DNA from: Streptomyces spongiicola
GTDB lineage: Bacteria; Actinomycetota; Actinomycetes; Streptomycetales; Streptomycetaceae
Assembly: GCF_003122365.1 (NCBI RefSeq)
Contig: NZ_CP029254.1
Span: 4,117,501-4,181,500, forward strand
DNA length: 64,000 nucleotides
Direction of reading: 5' to 3'
Within the stretch, counting starts at the first letter, position 1; each line of letters begins with the position of its first letter. The translations under genes and the position numbers were made by a program. Of the stretch, positions 52,781-61,279 are shown one piece after another. Below the pieces are notes generated by a model. The model searched no databases. It had not been told where the DNA came from and saw only the letters and a program-made list of their open reading frames with translations.

Positions 52781-52830
52781 CGGCGAGGTCGGGAGAGGTC
52801 CGGCGAGGTCGGGAGAGGTTCCGATAGGTC
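52781..52830. repeat. 20-bp tandem repeat x~2.5 after ccsB
   Basis: CGGCGAGGTCGGGAGAGGTC (52781-52800) recurs at 52801-52820 with one change and partly after that. The 170-bp gap otherwise has no clear signal. Confidence 0.85.
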
Positions 52831-52903
52831 CGGCGGGTCCCGGCGGGCGTCCGAGTGGGCGCGTACGGTAGCGGGCCCGGTCCGCAGGGGCGACGCTGGT
52901 GCC

Positions 52904-53434
52904 ATGACGGAAGCGATCCCGTACGGCACCAGCGAGACCCGGGCCGGTGACGGCGGTCCGGTGCACGTCCTGCACTTCGTGTTCCTTCTGCCGCACCCGG
53001 TGGTGCGGGTGTGGGCGGCCGTCGCCACGCCCGAGGGCCTGCCGCAGTGGTTGGCCAGGGCGGACCTGCTGGAACCCCGGTTGGGCGGCGCGGTGACGCT
53101 CCGTTGGCTGAACGCGGAGGAAGGCGCCGAGGGGGCCGTGGTCTCCGGACGGGTCACGGCCTGGGACCGGGAGGCCGTCGCCGAGTACACCGTCGGGACT
53201 TACGGCCGCATCCGCTTCCACATGGAGCCGGCCCCCGCGAACTCGCTGGCGTCCGTGCTGCGCTTCACCAACGAGTTCGCCGGCCCGGACGGGCGGCGGC
53301 TCGACAACCTGGCCCGCTGGCACCGGCACTTCGAGTACCTGTCGGACGCGCTCGACGGCAGGCCCGCCGACCGGTCCGCCCGGACGCCCGAGCGCCTCGG
53401 CCGGCTCCGCGCGGAGTACGCCGCTCGCACCTGA
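52904..53434 (+). CDS. SRPBCC/AHSA1-like domain protein
   Basis: A 176-residue START/Bet v1-like fold protein: VFLLPHPVVRVWAAVATPEGLPQWLARADLLEPRLGGAVTLRW is the typical opening, and LRFTNEFAGPDGRRLDNLARWHRHFEYLSDALDG the C-terminal helix. Such proteins bind hydrophobic ligands or act as small enzymes; ligand unknown. ATG 52904 starts the conserved part. There is no evident operon partner. Confidence 0.75.
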   Translation: MTEAIPYGTSETRAGDGGPVHVLHFVFLLPHPVVRVWAAVATPEGLPQWLARADLLEPRLGGAVTLRWLNAEEGAEGAVVSGRVTAWDREAVAEYTVGTYGRIRFHMEPAPANSLASVLRFTNEFAGPDGRRLDNLARWHRHFEYLSDALDGRPADRSARTPERLGRLRAEYAART

Positions 53435-53729
53435 CCGCTCGTACCAGACCGCTCGCACCTGACCGGGCGGATCGCACGGGACGGCACGCACGCACGCACG
53501 TACGGCCGGCGCCGGCCCGGGGCAGTCGTCGTGGCCGATGCCCTCGTGCCACAGCTCCGGGTGAGCGTCGGCGAACTCCCGCGTTCGCCGGTCCGTTTCC
53601 CGGTCCGCCTCCCCGACCGTTCCCCGGCCCGTTCGCCCGTTCGTTTCCCGCTCCGGCTCCGGCTCCGGCTCCTGTTCCTGTTCCAAGGCCAGGCCAAGGC
53701 CAGGGCCGGGCCAGGGCCCTCCCGCCCCC
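53435..53729. other. Low-complexity intergenic stretch
   Basis: 295 bp with repeated CACG tetramers (53482-53502), CCGGTTC-type and GGCTCC/TGTTCC hexamers (53640-53690) and AAGGCCAGG repeats (53685-53715). No gene or clear hairpin seen. Confidence 0.6.
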
Positions 53730-54053
53730 TCAGGACGTGCCCGGGTCCTCGTCGCGCGTCTGGTCCTTGGCCCGGTCCCGGGGCTGCTTGGGGCCGTCCT
53801 CGTCGAGGGACTTCAGGAACTCGGGGTTGTCGTCGGGAGCCACCCAGCCGCCGCGCCTCGACGGACGCCGCGGGCCGCGGTTCTTCCCGGCGATCAGCCA
53901 GGAGATCGAACCCACCAGCGGGAAGAGCAGCACGAGGATCGCCCAGAGCGGCTTGGGGATGTGCCTGATCTCCTTCTCGTCCGTGGAGATGCAGTCGATG
54001 AAGGCGTAGATGCTGAGCGCCAGCGGCACCAAGAACATCAGCACCCGAAGCAT
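53730..54053 (-). CDS. PLDc_N domain small membrane protein
   Basis: A 107-residue protein with two membrane helices (VLMFLVPLALSIYAFIDCI; PKPLWAILVLLFPLVGSISWLIAG), the PLD-nuclease N-terminal domain found alone in many actinobacteria, followed by a charged tail. There is no phospholipase catalytic domain. Function unknown. It is divergent from mqnL with 85 bp between starts. Confidence 0.85.
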   Translation of the reverse strand: MLRVLMFLVPLALSIYAFIDCISTDEKEIRHIPKPLWAILVLLFPLVGSISWLIAGKNRGPRRPSRRGGWVAPDDNPEFLKSLDEDGPKQPRDRAKDQTRDEDPGTS

Positions 54054-54138
54054 TGGCGGCCCCCTGCGTGCGGAGAACGGGGCCGTGGAACGGCCCCCGT
54101 GACAAGTCCAGCGTAGCGAGTGGCAGATACTGGACGGC

Positions 54139-55590
54139 ATGGCTTACGACGATCTTCGCTCGTTGCTCCGGGCACTGGAGCGTGAGGGCGACCTCAAGCG
54201 CATCAAGGCCGAAGTCGACCCGTATCTGGAGGTCGGGGAGATCGTCGACCGGGTCCAGAAGTCCGGCGGCCCCGCGCTGCTCTTCGAGAACGTGCGCGGT
54301 TCGTCCATGCCGCTGGCGATGAACGTGTACGGCACCGACCGCAGGCTGCTGAAGTCGCTGGGGCTGAAGGCGTACGACGAGATCAGCGCGAAGATCGGCG
54401 GGCTGCTCAAGCCCGAGCTGCCGCACGGCTTCGTCGGGGTGCGCGAGGCGTTCGGCAAGCTGGGCGCGATGACGCACGTGCCGCCGAAGAAGGTGCGGGA
54501 CGCGCCGGTGCAGGAGGTGGTCCTGCGCGGTGACGAGGTCGATCTGGACCGGCTGCCCGCGCTGTTCACCTGGCCCGAGGACGGCGGTTCCTTCTTCAAC
54601 CTGGGCCTCACCCACACCAAGGACCCCGACACCGGGGTGCGCAACCTCGGCCTGTACCGCCTCCAGCGCCACGACAACCGCACCATCGGCATGCACTGGC
54701 AGATCCACAAGGACAGCCGCAACCACTACCAGGTGGCGGCGCGGCGCGGCGAGAAGCTGCCGGTCGCCATCGCCTTCGGCTGCCCGCCCGCGGTGACGTA
54801 CGCCTCCACCGCCCCGCTGCCCGCGGACATCGACGAGTACCTGTTCGCCGGCTTCGTGCAGGGCAGGCGCATCGAGATGGTCGACTGCAAGACCGTGCCG
54901 CTCCAGGTTCCGGCGCAGGCGGAGGTGGTCCTGGAAGGCTGGCTTGAGCCGGGGAGGATGCTTCCGGAGGGTCCGTTCGGGGACCACACCGGCTTCTACA
55001 CGCCGCAGGAGGACTTCCCGGCGCTGACGATCGACTGTGTGACGATGCGCAGGCGCCCGCTGCTCCAGTCGATCGTGGTGGGGCGGCCCCCGACGGAGGA
55101 CGGTCCGCTCGGCCGGGCGACGGAGCGCTTCTTCCTCCCGCTGCTCAAGATCATCGTGCCGGACATCACGGACTACCACCTGCCCGAGTCGGGGGGCTTC
55201 CACAACTGCGCCATCGTCTCGATCGACAAGAAGTACCCGAAGCACGCCCAGAAGGTGATGCACGCCATCTGGGGCGCGCACATGATGTCGCTGACCAAGC
55301 TCATCGTCGTGGTGGACTCCGACTGCGACGTCCACGATCTGCACGAGGTGTCGTGGCGGGCGCTCGGCAACACCGACTACGCCCGCGACCTGACCGTCGT
55401 CGAGGGGCCGGTGGACCACCTCGACCACTCGTCCTACCAGCAGTTCTGGGGCGGCAAGGCGGGCATCGACGCGACCCGGAAGTGGCCCGAGGAGGGCTAC
55501 ACCCGCGACGGGGGCTGGCCGGAGATGGTCCTCTCGGACCCGGACACGGCGGCGCTGGTCGACCGCCGGTGGAAGGAGTACGGCCTGTGA
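54139..55590 (+). CDS. mqnL: UbiD-family decarboxylase of the futalosine menaquinone pathway
   Basis: A 483-residue UbiD-type decarboxylase using prenylated FMN. Core motifs: LLFENVRGSSMPLAMNVYGT near 54, the Mn/prFMN region NLGLYRLQRHDNRTIGMHWQIHKDSRNHY near 172, and EGPFGDHTGFYTPQEDFP with catalytic E/D residues near 275. In Streptomyces this gene type (MqnL) removes the carboxyl group from the prenylated 1,4-dihydroxy-6-naphthoate intermediate. The next gene, the UbiA-type prenyltransferase, overlaps by 4 nt, and the UbiX partner that makes prFMN is encoded at 57.3 kb. Confidence 0.93.
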   Translation: MAYDDLRSLLRALEREGDLKRIKAEVDPYLEVGEIVDRVQKSGGPALLFENVRGSSMPLAMNVYGTDRRLLKSLGLKAYDEISAKIGGLLKPELPHGFVGVREAFGKLGAMTHVPPKKVRDAPVQEVVLRGDEVDLDRLPALFTWPEDGGSFFNLGLTHTKDPDTGVRNLGLYRLQRHDNRTIGMHWQIHKDSRNHYQVAARRGEKLPVAIAFGCPPAVTYASTAPLPADIDEYLFAGFVQGRRIEMVDCKTVPLQVPAQAEVVLEGWLEPGRMLPEGPFGDHTGFYTPQEDFPALTIDCVTMRRRPLLQSIVVGRPPTEDGPLGRATERFFLPLLKIIVPDITDYHLPESGGFHNCAIVSIDKKYPKHAQKVMHAIWGAHMMSLTKLIVVVDSDCDVHDLHEVSWRALGNTDYARDLTVVEGPVDHLDHSSYQQFWGGKAGIDATRKWPEEGYTRDGGWPEMVLSDPDTAALVDRRWKEYGL

Positions 55591-56492
55591 GCGCGTCGGC
55601 GGCGGCGGCCGTTCCGCGCCCCGGCCGGACCAGGGCCTTCCTGCGGCTGGTGATGATCGAGCACTCGGTGTTCGCGCTGCCGTTCGCCTATATCGCCGCG
55701 CTCACCGCGATGTTCGAGAGCGGCGGGAGCGTCGACTGGGTGACGCTGCTGCTCGTCACCGTCGCCATGGTCGGCCTGCGGACGTTCGCGATGGCCTGCA
55801 ACCGGATCATCGACCGCGAGATCGACGCCCGCAACCCGCGGACCGCCGGCCGCGAACTGGTGACCGGGGCGGTGTCGGTGCGGTCCGCCTGGACCGGTGC
55901 GGGCATCGCCGTGGTGGTCTTCCTCGGTGCCGCCGCCCTGCTCAACCCGCTGTGCCTGGCGCTCGCGCCGGTCGCGGTCGTGCCGATGGTGGTCTATCCG
56001 TACGGCAAGCGCTTCACCAACTTCCCGCACGCGATCCTCGGGCTCGCCCAGGCCATGGGCCCGGTCGGCGCCTGGCTCGCGGTCACCGGGTCCTGGTCCT
56101 GGGACGCGGTGGTCCTCGGGCTGGCGGTCGGCGTGTGGATCGGCGGCTTCGACCTGATCTTCGCCTGCCAGGACGTGCGGGCCGACCGCGCCCACGGCGT
56201 GATGTCGGTCCCGGCCCGCTTCGGCATCCCGGCCGCGCTGTGGGGTGCCCGGGCCTGCCACGCCGTGACGATGGGCCTCTTCGCCTGGTACGCCCTGGCC
56301 ACCGGCGCCGGGGCCTTCCTCTGGCTGGGCCTGGCGGTCGTCGCGGTGGCGTTCGTCTACGAGCACTCGATCGTGACGCCGCACGACCTGTCCCGGCTGA
56401 ACCGGGCGTTCTTCACCGTCAACGGTTTCATCGGCATTGCCCTCTTCGTGTGCGCGCTGACCGATCTGTCGGTCAGGGGCCTCACCCCGTAG
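55587..56492 (+). CDS. mqnP: UbiA-family prenyltransferase of the futalosine pathway
   Basis: A 301-residue membrane protein with eight or nine helices. It attaches a polyprenyl chain to 1,4-dihydroxy-6-naphthoate. The diphosphate-binding motifs are NRIIDREIDARNPRTAGREL near 73 (NxxxDxxxD) and FACQDVRADRAHGVMSVPARFG near 191 (DxxxD). GTG 55587 overlaps the mqnL stop, so prenylation and decarboxylation enzymes are made together. Confidence 0.93.
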   Translation: MSASAAAAVPRPGRTRAFLRLVMIEHSVFALPFAYIAALTAMFESGGSVDWVTLLLVTVAMVGLRTFAMACNRIIDREIDARNPRTAGRELVTGAVSVRSAWTGAGIAVVVFLGAAALLNPLCLALAPVAVVPMVVYPYGKRFTNFPHAILGLAQAMGPVGAWLAVTGSWSWDAVVLGLAVGVWIGGFDLIFACQDVRADRAHGVMSVPARFGIPAALWGARACHAVTMGLFAWYALATGAGAFLWLGLAVVAVAFVYEHSIVTPHDLSRLNRAFFTVNGFIGIALFVCALTDLSVRGLTP

Positions 56493-56538
56493 CCACCGTG
56501 CGGCCGGCCCTGGCCGGCCCTGGTCGGCCCGGGGCGTC

Positions 56539-56562
56539 GGCGCCTGCTCGGCCTCAGGCGCC
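56539..56562. terminator. Possible terminator between mqnP and the rhomboid gene
   Basis: GGCGCCTG pairs with CAGGCGCC across an 8-nt loop, between two convergent genes. GGCCGGCC repeats directly upstream may add to the structure. Confidence 0.5.
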
Positions 56563-56568
56563 CGCCCG

Positions 56569-57165
56569 TCAGACGGTGGTCGCGGCCGGTCTCCGGCGGA
56601 ACACGAACGCCGCCACCACGCCCGCCACCAGGCCGATGAGGTGCCCCTGCCAGCTCACGCCCGTGTTCGCGGGGGAGAGGCCCAGCAGGATCGAGCCGCC
56701 CCAGAGCGCGCCGACCACCAGGCCGACGCCGATGTCCAGCGGCCGGCGGTCCACGAAGCCGCGGACCAGCAGATAGCCGAAGAGGCCGAAGACCAGACCG
56801 GACGCGCCCGCCGTGTTGGAACCGGGCGGCGAGAGCAGCCACACGCCGAGACCGCTGGCCACGATGATCAGCGCGGCCACCGCCAGGAAGCGGCGGATGC
56901 CGCCGAGTGCGGCGAGGAAGCCGAAGACCAGCAGCGGAACGGTGTTCGACGCCAGATGGCCGAAGCCGAAGTGGATGAAGGACGCCGGGACGACGTCCGC
57001 CAGCTCCGCGGGCTCGCGCGGGGTGATCCCGTATGCGTCGAGGCCGTGGCCCGTGATGTGGTCGAGCGCCTCCAGCGCCCAGAGCAGCGCCACCCAGGCC
57101 AGCATCAGCTTGCCGGCGGCCTTCGCCCGGTCGGTCCGGCTCGGCTCCAGCGAGGTGGTCGGCAT
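56569..57165 (-). CDS. Rhomboid-family intramembrane serine protease
   Basis: A 198-residue protein with six membrane helices. The catalytic dyad is S122 in NTAGASGLVFGLFGYL and H175 in SWQGHLIGLVAG, and FIHFGFGHLASN (63-74) is the conserved L1/helix-2 motif. Substrates are unknown; rhomboids cleave within membrane helices. AGGGG lies before ATG 57165. It sits on the opposite strand inside the menaquinone cluster, without evident functional link. Confidence 0.9.
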   Translation of the reverse strand: MPTTSLEPSRTDRAKAAGKLMLAWVALLWALEALDHITGHGLDAYGITPREPAELADVVPASFIHFGFGHLASNTVPLLVFGFLAALGGIRRFLAVAALIIVASGLGVWLLSPPGSNTAGASGLVFGLFGYLLVRGFVDRRPLDIGVGLVVGALWGGSILLGLSPANTGVSWQGHLIGLVAGVVAAFVFRRRPAATTV

Positions 57166-57245
57166 CCTGTCCCCTCTGTGGTTGCGGCGTCTTTCCCCGG
57201 AAACGTCCGGGGCACCTGACTCGGTTCCGCCACCCGGTGGCCGGA

Positions 57246-57251
57246 TAGGCT
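57246..57251 (+). promoter_or_regulatory. Likely -10 of a leaderless mqnM transcript
   Basis: TAGGCT lies exactly 7 nt before ATG 57259, with no ribosome binding site in between. Confidence 0.5.
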
Positions 57252-57258
57252 CACTGCC

Positions 57259-57924
57259 ATGAACGACGCCAACCGCACCCCGTGGGTCGTCGGGGTCTCC
57301 GGCGCGTCCGGGACCCCCTACGCCGCGGCCGTGCTGCGCGGGCTGCTCGACGCGGGCGAGAGCGTCGACCTGGTGGTGTCGCGGGCCTCGCGGCTCACCC
57401 TGCTCGACGAGACGGGGATCGCGTTCCGGGACGCCCACTGGCAGGACGATCTGCGCACCTGGCTGGAGCGGGGCGCGGACGGCAAGCCCGGCACCTTCCG
57501 GGTGGACGTGGGCGCGGTGCGCCACTGGGCGGCCGGCGACCTGGCCGCCGGGCCGTCCTCGGGGTCGTACCCGGTGAAGGGCATGCTGATCGTGCCGGCG
57601 TCCACCGCCTGCGTCGCCGGGGTGGCGCTCGGGTTGTCCAAGGACCTGCTCCAGCGGGCGGCGAGCGTCACACTGAAGGAACGGCGCAGGCTTGTCGTCG
57701 CCGTGCGGGAGACCCCGCTGAACGGTCAGACCCTGCGGCATCTGGTGGCGCTCGACGAGGCGGGTGCGCAGGTCCTGCCCGCGTCCCCCGCCTTCTACGC
57801 GGGGGCGACGCACATTCAGGACCTGGTGGACTTCGTGGCGGGGCGGGTGCTGGACGCGGCGGGTGTCGCCCACGGCCTGTACCGCCGCTGGGAGGGAGAG
57901 CTGGGGGGCTCCAGGGCCGACTAG
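57259..57924 (+). CDS. mqnM: UbiX-family flavin prenyltransferase
   Basis: A 221-residue enzyme that prenylates FMN to make the cofactor of UbiD-type decarboxylases such as MqnL. Motifs: WVVGVSGASGTPYAAAVLRGLL (8-29) binding FMN phosphate, MLIVPASTACVAGVALGLSKDLLQRAASVTLKERRRLVVAVRETPL (about 111-157) and the C-terminal ILPASPAFY-like VLPASPAFYAGATHIQDLVDFVAGRVLD. A UbiX next to a UbiD and UbiA is the layout of the Streptomyces menaquinone cluster. Confidence 0.92.
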   Translation: MNDANRTPWVVGVSGASGTPYAAAVLRGLLDAGESVDLVVSRASRLTLLDETGIAFRDAHWQDDLRTWLERGADGKPGTFRVDVGAVRHWAAGDLAAGPSSGSYPVKGMLIVPASTACVAGVALGLSKDLLQRAASVTLKERRRLVVAVRETPLNGQTLRHLVALDEAGAQVLPASPAFYAGATHIQDLVDFVAGRVLDAAGVAHGLYRRWEGELGGSRAD

Positions 57925-58097
57925 CGAAGTACGGGACCAGCCGACCGACCGACGCGCGAGGGGCGGCCCGTCCCGTCCGGGCGGCCCGTGTCCGCGATCG
58001 TTCCGGATACGCATGGGCAACGCGGGGCGTACACCTGCGCGCCTTGGATTACACACGTAAAATTGCGGTAGCGATGAATAATGGAAGGCTCAGGCAT

Positions 58098-58553
58098 ATG
58101 GACGCCGTGGATAGGCAGCTCATCCAGGCCCTGCGCGAGAACGGCAGGGCCTCGTACGCCGAGCTCGGCCGGCTCGTGGGACTCTCCGGTCCCTCCGTCA
58201 CCGACCGCATCAACCGCCTGGAGGCCGGTGGCGTCATCACCGGGTACCGGGCGACCGTCGACGCCGCCTCGCTCGGCCTCGGCGTCACCGCCCTGATCGG
58301 CATCTCCCTCTCCGACGCCACCGACCACGAGGACGTCGCGCAGCGGCTGCGCGACCTCGCGGAGATCGAGGACTGCTGGTTCATCGCGGGCGACGACTCG
58401 TACATGCTCAAGGTGCGCGCCGGCGACGTCGACGGCCTGGAGAAGACGATCCGCCGGCTGTCGGGCACGAAGGGCGTGTCGCGGACGCGTACCACCATCG
58501 TGCTGTCCACGAAGTGGGAGAACCGGGTCGGGGACCTCCCCGAAGAGGTCTAG
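58098..58553 (+). CDS. Lrp/AsnC-family transcriptional regulator
   Basis: A 151-residue regulator. The N-terminal HTH is AVDRQLIQALRENGRASYAELGRLVGLSGPSVTDRINRLEAGGVITGY (3-50), followed by the RAM ligand-binding domain (TALIGISLSD...CWFIAGDDSYMLKVRAGDVDGLEKTIRRLSGTKGV). ATG 58098 has GGAAGG 9 nt upstream; ATG 58074 in the same frame is the alternative. The AT-rich stretch 58030-58085 is unusual here and probably holds its promoter. It lies between mqnM and mqnE, but the regulon is unknown. Confidence 0.9.
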   Translation: MDAVDRQLIQALRENGRASYAELGRLVGLSGPSVTDRINRLEAGGVITGYRATVDAASLGLGVTALIGISLSDATDHEDVAQRLRDLAEIEDCWFIAGDDSYMLKVRAGDVDGLEKTIRRLSGTKGVSRTRTTIVLSTKWENRVGDLPEEV

Positions 58554-58615
58554 GCGTAACGTGGGTGCGGCCTCCGGCGATCCGGGGGCGCGCCCGGGGA
58601 AGGCCCCGGGACAGG

Positions 58616-58647
58616 CGCAGTACGAGGACATCGCAGTACGAGGACAT
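58616..58647. repeat. Perfect 16-bp tandem duplication upstream of mqnE
   Basis: CGCAGTACGAGGACAT occurs twice head to tail (58616-58631, 58632-58647), just before the GGAGG ribosome binding site of mqnE, in its presumed leader. Confidence 0.9.
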
Positions 58648-58662
58648 CTGGGAGGCGGCCGC

Positions 58663-59826
58663 ATGGACGCGGGGCTCAAGCGCGAGCTGGAGGAGAAGGT
58701 CCGGGCCGGCGAGCGGCTGACCCGCGAGGACGGCATCGCCCTCTACGCGTCGGACGACCTGGCCTGGCTCGGCGGTCTCGCCCACGAGGTCCGTACGCGC
58801 AAGAACGGCGACGTGGTCCACTTCAACGTCAACCGCCACCTGAACATGACGAACGTCTGCACGGCGTCGTGCGCGTACTGCTCCTTCCAGCGCAAGCCGG
58901 GTGAGAAGGACGCGTACACGATGCGCATCGAGGAGGCCGTCCGTCTCGCCAAGGCGATGGAGAGCGAGAACCTCACCGAGCTGCACATCGTCAACGGGCT
59001 GCACCCGAACCTCCCCTGGCGCTACTACCCCCGGTCGCTGCGCGAGCTGAAGCAGGCGCTGCCGGACGTCTCGCTGAAGGCCTTCACCGCGACCGAGATC
59101 CACCACTTCGAGACGATCTCCGGGCTGACCGCCTCGGAGATCCTGGACGAACTGATCGACGCGGGTCTGGAGTCGCTGACCGGTGGCGGCGCCGAGATCT
59201 TCGACTGGGAGGTCCGGCGGCACATCGTGGACCACCGCACCCACTGGGAGGACTGGTCCCGGATCCACCGCCTCGCGCACCAGAAGGGCCTGAAGACTCC
59301 GTGCACCATGCTGTACGGGCACATCGAGGAGCCCCGCCACCGGGTGGACCACGTCCTGCGGCTGCGTGAACTGCAGGACGAGACAGGCGGCTTCCAGGTC
59401 TTCATCCCGCTGCGGTACCAGCACGACTTCGTCGACATGCAGGACGGCAAGGTCCGCAACAGGCTCCAGGCGCGGACGACGATGGCGACGGGCGCGGAGG
59501 CCCTGAAGACGTTCGCGGTCTCCCGGCTCCTGTTCGACAACGTCCCGCACGTCAAGGTCTTCTGGGTGATGCACGGTGTGCAGACCGCGCAACTGGCGTT
59601 GCAGCACGGTGCGGACGACATGGACGGCTCGGTCGTCGAGTACAAGATCACACACGACGCGGACAACTACGGCACGCCGAACAAGCTGACGCGCGACGAC
59701 CTGCTGGAGCTGATCCGCGACGCCGGCTTCCGGCCGGTGGAGCGGAACACCCGCTACGAGGTCATCCGCGAGTACCCGGGCCCCGACGGCGACCGCCGGG
59801 AGTCGCCGCAGCCCATGCGGGTCTGA
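58663..59826 (+). CDS. mqnE: Aminofutalosine synthase MqnE
   Basis: A 387-residue radical SAM enzyme joining 3-[(1-carboxyvinyl)oxy]benzoate and SAM to aminodeoxyfutalosine, an early step of the futalosine menaquinone pathway. The [4Fe-4S] motif is C66-x3-C70-x2-C73 (TNVCTASCAYCSFQRKPGE). Family segments ELHIVNGLHPNLPWRYY, SLTGGGAEIFDWEVRRHI and CTMLYGHIEEPRHRVDHVL follow. ATG 58663 has GGAGG 10 nt upstream. MqnA, B, C and D genes are not in this window. Confidence 0.94.
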   Translation: MDAGLKRELEEKVRAGERLTREDGIALYASDDLAWLGGLAHEVRTRKNGDVVHFNVNRHLNMTNVCTASCAYCSFQRKPGEKDAYTMRIEEAVRLAKAMESENLTELHIVNGLHPNLPWRYYPRSLRELKQALPDVSLKAFTATEIHHFETISGLTASEILDELIDAGLESLTGGGAEIFDWEVRRHIVDHRTHWEDWSRIHRLAHQKGLKTPCTMLYGHIEEPRHRVDHVLRLRELQDETGGFQVFIPLRYQHDFVDMQDGKVRNRLQARTTMATGAEALKTFAVSRLLFDNVPHVKVFWVMHGVQTAQLALQHGADDMDGSVVEYKITHDADNYGTPNKLTRDDLLELIRDAGFRPVERNTRYEVIREYPGPDGDRRESPQPMRV

Positions 59827-60167
59827 CGTACCCGCTTCCGTACGCGGCCCCGTGCGGGGCCGACGCAGACGCCCCCGTGCGCGCCCCCTTGCGGCTCCCG
59901 CACGGGGGCGCGCCGCGTCGCGCCGCCGCCCGCGAGGACGAACCGGCCCGCCAAGCCGTCGACGCGGGCCGTGCGGGCCTTCCCCGCCGTTCCCGCTCTC
60001 CCCGCCGTGCGTGCCTTCCCCGCCGTTCCCGCCGTTCCCGCCGTTCCCGCCGTCCGGGCCGTCCGGGCCGTCCGGGCCGTCCGGGCCGTGCGTGCCTTCC
60101 CCGCTCTCCGGGCCGTCCGGCCGACCGTCCGTGCCGGCCCGCAGCGGGGCGTTGTTATCGTCGGGCC
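59827..60167. other. Intergenic region mqnE-GNAT
   Basis: 341 bp. After the terminator, 59960-60115 is a low-complexity stretch of TTCCCGCCG and GTCCGGGCC 9-bp units; translated it gives Val-Pro-Ala or Arg-Arg-Ser repeats that look meaningless. The GNAT promoter (TATCGT at 60156-60161, 6 nt before the ATG) follows. Confidence 0.6.
59870..59910 (+). terminator. Terminator after mqnE
   Basis: CGCCCCCGTGCG (59870-59881) and CGCACGGGGGCG (59899-59910) form a perfect 12-bp stem. A smaller GGCCCC/GGGGCC hairpin precedes it at 59846-59861. Confidence 0.8.
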
Positions 60168-60692
60168 ATGGCTCTGGAATTCTCGCTCGATCCGCCCGTC
60201 GGCCCCGTGCTCCGCGACGGGATCCTGGGGCTCTGGACCGATGTGAGCAACGCGGACGGGGCCGTGGGGTTCGTACCGCCGGTCAGCCGGGAGGACGTCC
60301 GGCCCGAACTGGTACGGCACCTGGTCGCGATGGCCGAGGGACGGGCGCGGCTGCTCGTCGGGCGGGACGCGGACGGCGAGGTCGCCGCCGCGGCGTTCCT
60401 CACGTACAACGCGCACCGGCTGATGCGCCACTGGATCTGGCTCTACACCGTGATGGTGCATCCCCGGCACCAGGGCAGGGGCTACGGCCGGCAACTGCTC
60501 GCCGCCGCCGCCGACGCCGCCCGCGGGATGGGCGGTGTCGACGCGATACGGCTCACCTGCCGCAGCGGTGCGGGCCTGGAGCGGTTCTACGCCTCGTGCG
60601 GATACAAGGAGGTCGGACGGGTGCCCGACGCGATCCGAGTCTCCGACGGCGACTACCGCGACGACATCACCATGCTGCTCCCACTGGTCTGA
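60168..60692 (+). CDS. GNAT-family N-acetyltransferase
   Basis: A 174-residue acetyltransferase. The acetyl-CoA-binding motif A is LYTVMVHPRHQGRGYGRQLLAAAADAAR (about 92-119), and AGLERFYASCGYKEVGRVPDAIR is motif B with the usual catalytic-type tyrosine. The substrate is unknown. ATG 60168 follows TATCGT by 6 nt, so the message is probably leaderless. Confidence 0.88.
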   Translation: MALEFSLDPPVGPVLRDGILGLWTDVSNADGAVGFVPPVSREDVRPELVRHLVAMAEGRARLLVGRDADGEVAAAAFLTYNAHRLMRHWIWLYTVMVHPRHQGRGYGRQLLAAAADAARGMGGVDAIRLTCRSGAGLERFYASCGYKEVGRVPDAIRVSDGDYRDDITMLLPLV

Positions 60693-60797
60693 TCTTCCCC
60701 GGGTGCCGTCCGCGGCGGAGGGGCCGGAGCCGCCTGAATGAGCCGAACCGGGACATGCTTCACTGGACGGGCGACTCAGAGAAGGAAAGGGGCCGTC

Positions 60798-61088
60798 GTG
60801 TCCGACAGCAAGACGAGCGCCACGCTCCGGTACACCCTCATGCGGTTCGGCGTCTTCGCCGGCTGCTTCCTCGTCCTGTGGGGGCTGGTGTACCTGCGCG
60901 TACTGCCGCGCGGCCTCGGTGACTCCAACCTGCTGTGGGTCCTCGTGCTGTCCGTCCTGGTCTCGGCGCCGCTGAGCTTCGTGCTGCTGCGCCGCCAGCG
61001 CGAGGCGATGTCCGAGCAGATCGTCACCAAGGTCGACCGGGCGAAGACGCGGCTGGAGGCCAACCGCACGCGCGAGGACGTCCAGTAG
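60798..61088 (+). CDS. DUF4229 small membrane protein
   Basis: A 96-residue protein with two membrane helices (FGVFAGCFLVLWGLVYLRVL; LLWVLVLSVLVSAPLSFVLL) and a charged C-terminal helix (RRQREAMSEQIVTKVDRAKTRLEANR). The family occurs next to mqnE in Streptomyces; its role is unknown. GTG 60798 is chosen because AAGGGG lies before it; an upstream GTG-type extension is unlikely. Confidence 0.82.
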   Translation: MSDSKTSATLRYTLMRFGVFAGCFLVLWGLVYLRVLPRGLGDSNLLWVLVLSVLVSAPLSFVLLRRQREAMSEQIVTKVDRAKTRLEANRTREDVQ

Positions 61089-61240
61089 CGCGCCAAGCCG
61101 TCCGCCGACTCCACCGGCGTGAGTGAGCTTCCTCACGACCGGCCTTCTCCATCCTGCCGCCCTGGCGGGGAGTGCCCGCTCCCGCGCCGGGGTGGCGCCG
61201 TTTTCGGACATCCATGGCGTGATCGTGGCCCAAAGTGCGG

Positions 61241-61272
61241 CTTTGAGGGTCTCAAAGTTCAAGTGTTAACGT
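61241..61272 (+). promoter_or_regulatory. Promoter with palindromic operator upstream of the symporter
   Basis: TTGAGG (61243-61248), an 18-bp spacer and TAACGT (61267-61272) form a promoter. The perfect inverted repeat CTTTGAG-GGT-CTCAAAG (61241-61257) covers its -35 element, so a dimeric regulator could block it. TAACGT is exactly 7 nt before ATG 61280. Confidence 0.55.
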
Positions 61273-61279
61273 GTGGTCC

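Noticed and set aside
59877..60167. Upstream extension of the GNAT gene
   Set aside because: It reads through the mqnE terminator and a 9-bp repeat; ATG 60168 has a promoter-like hexamer right before it.
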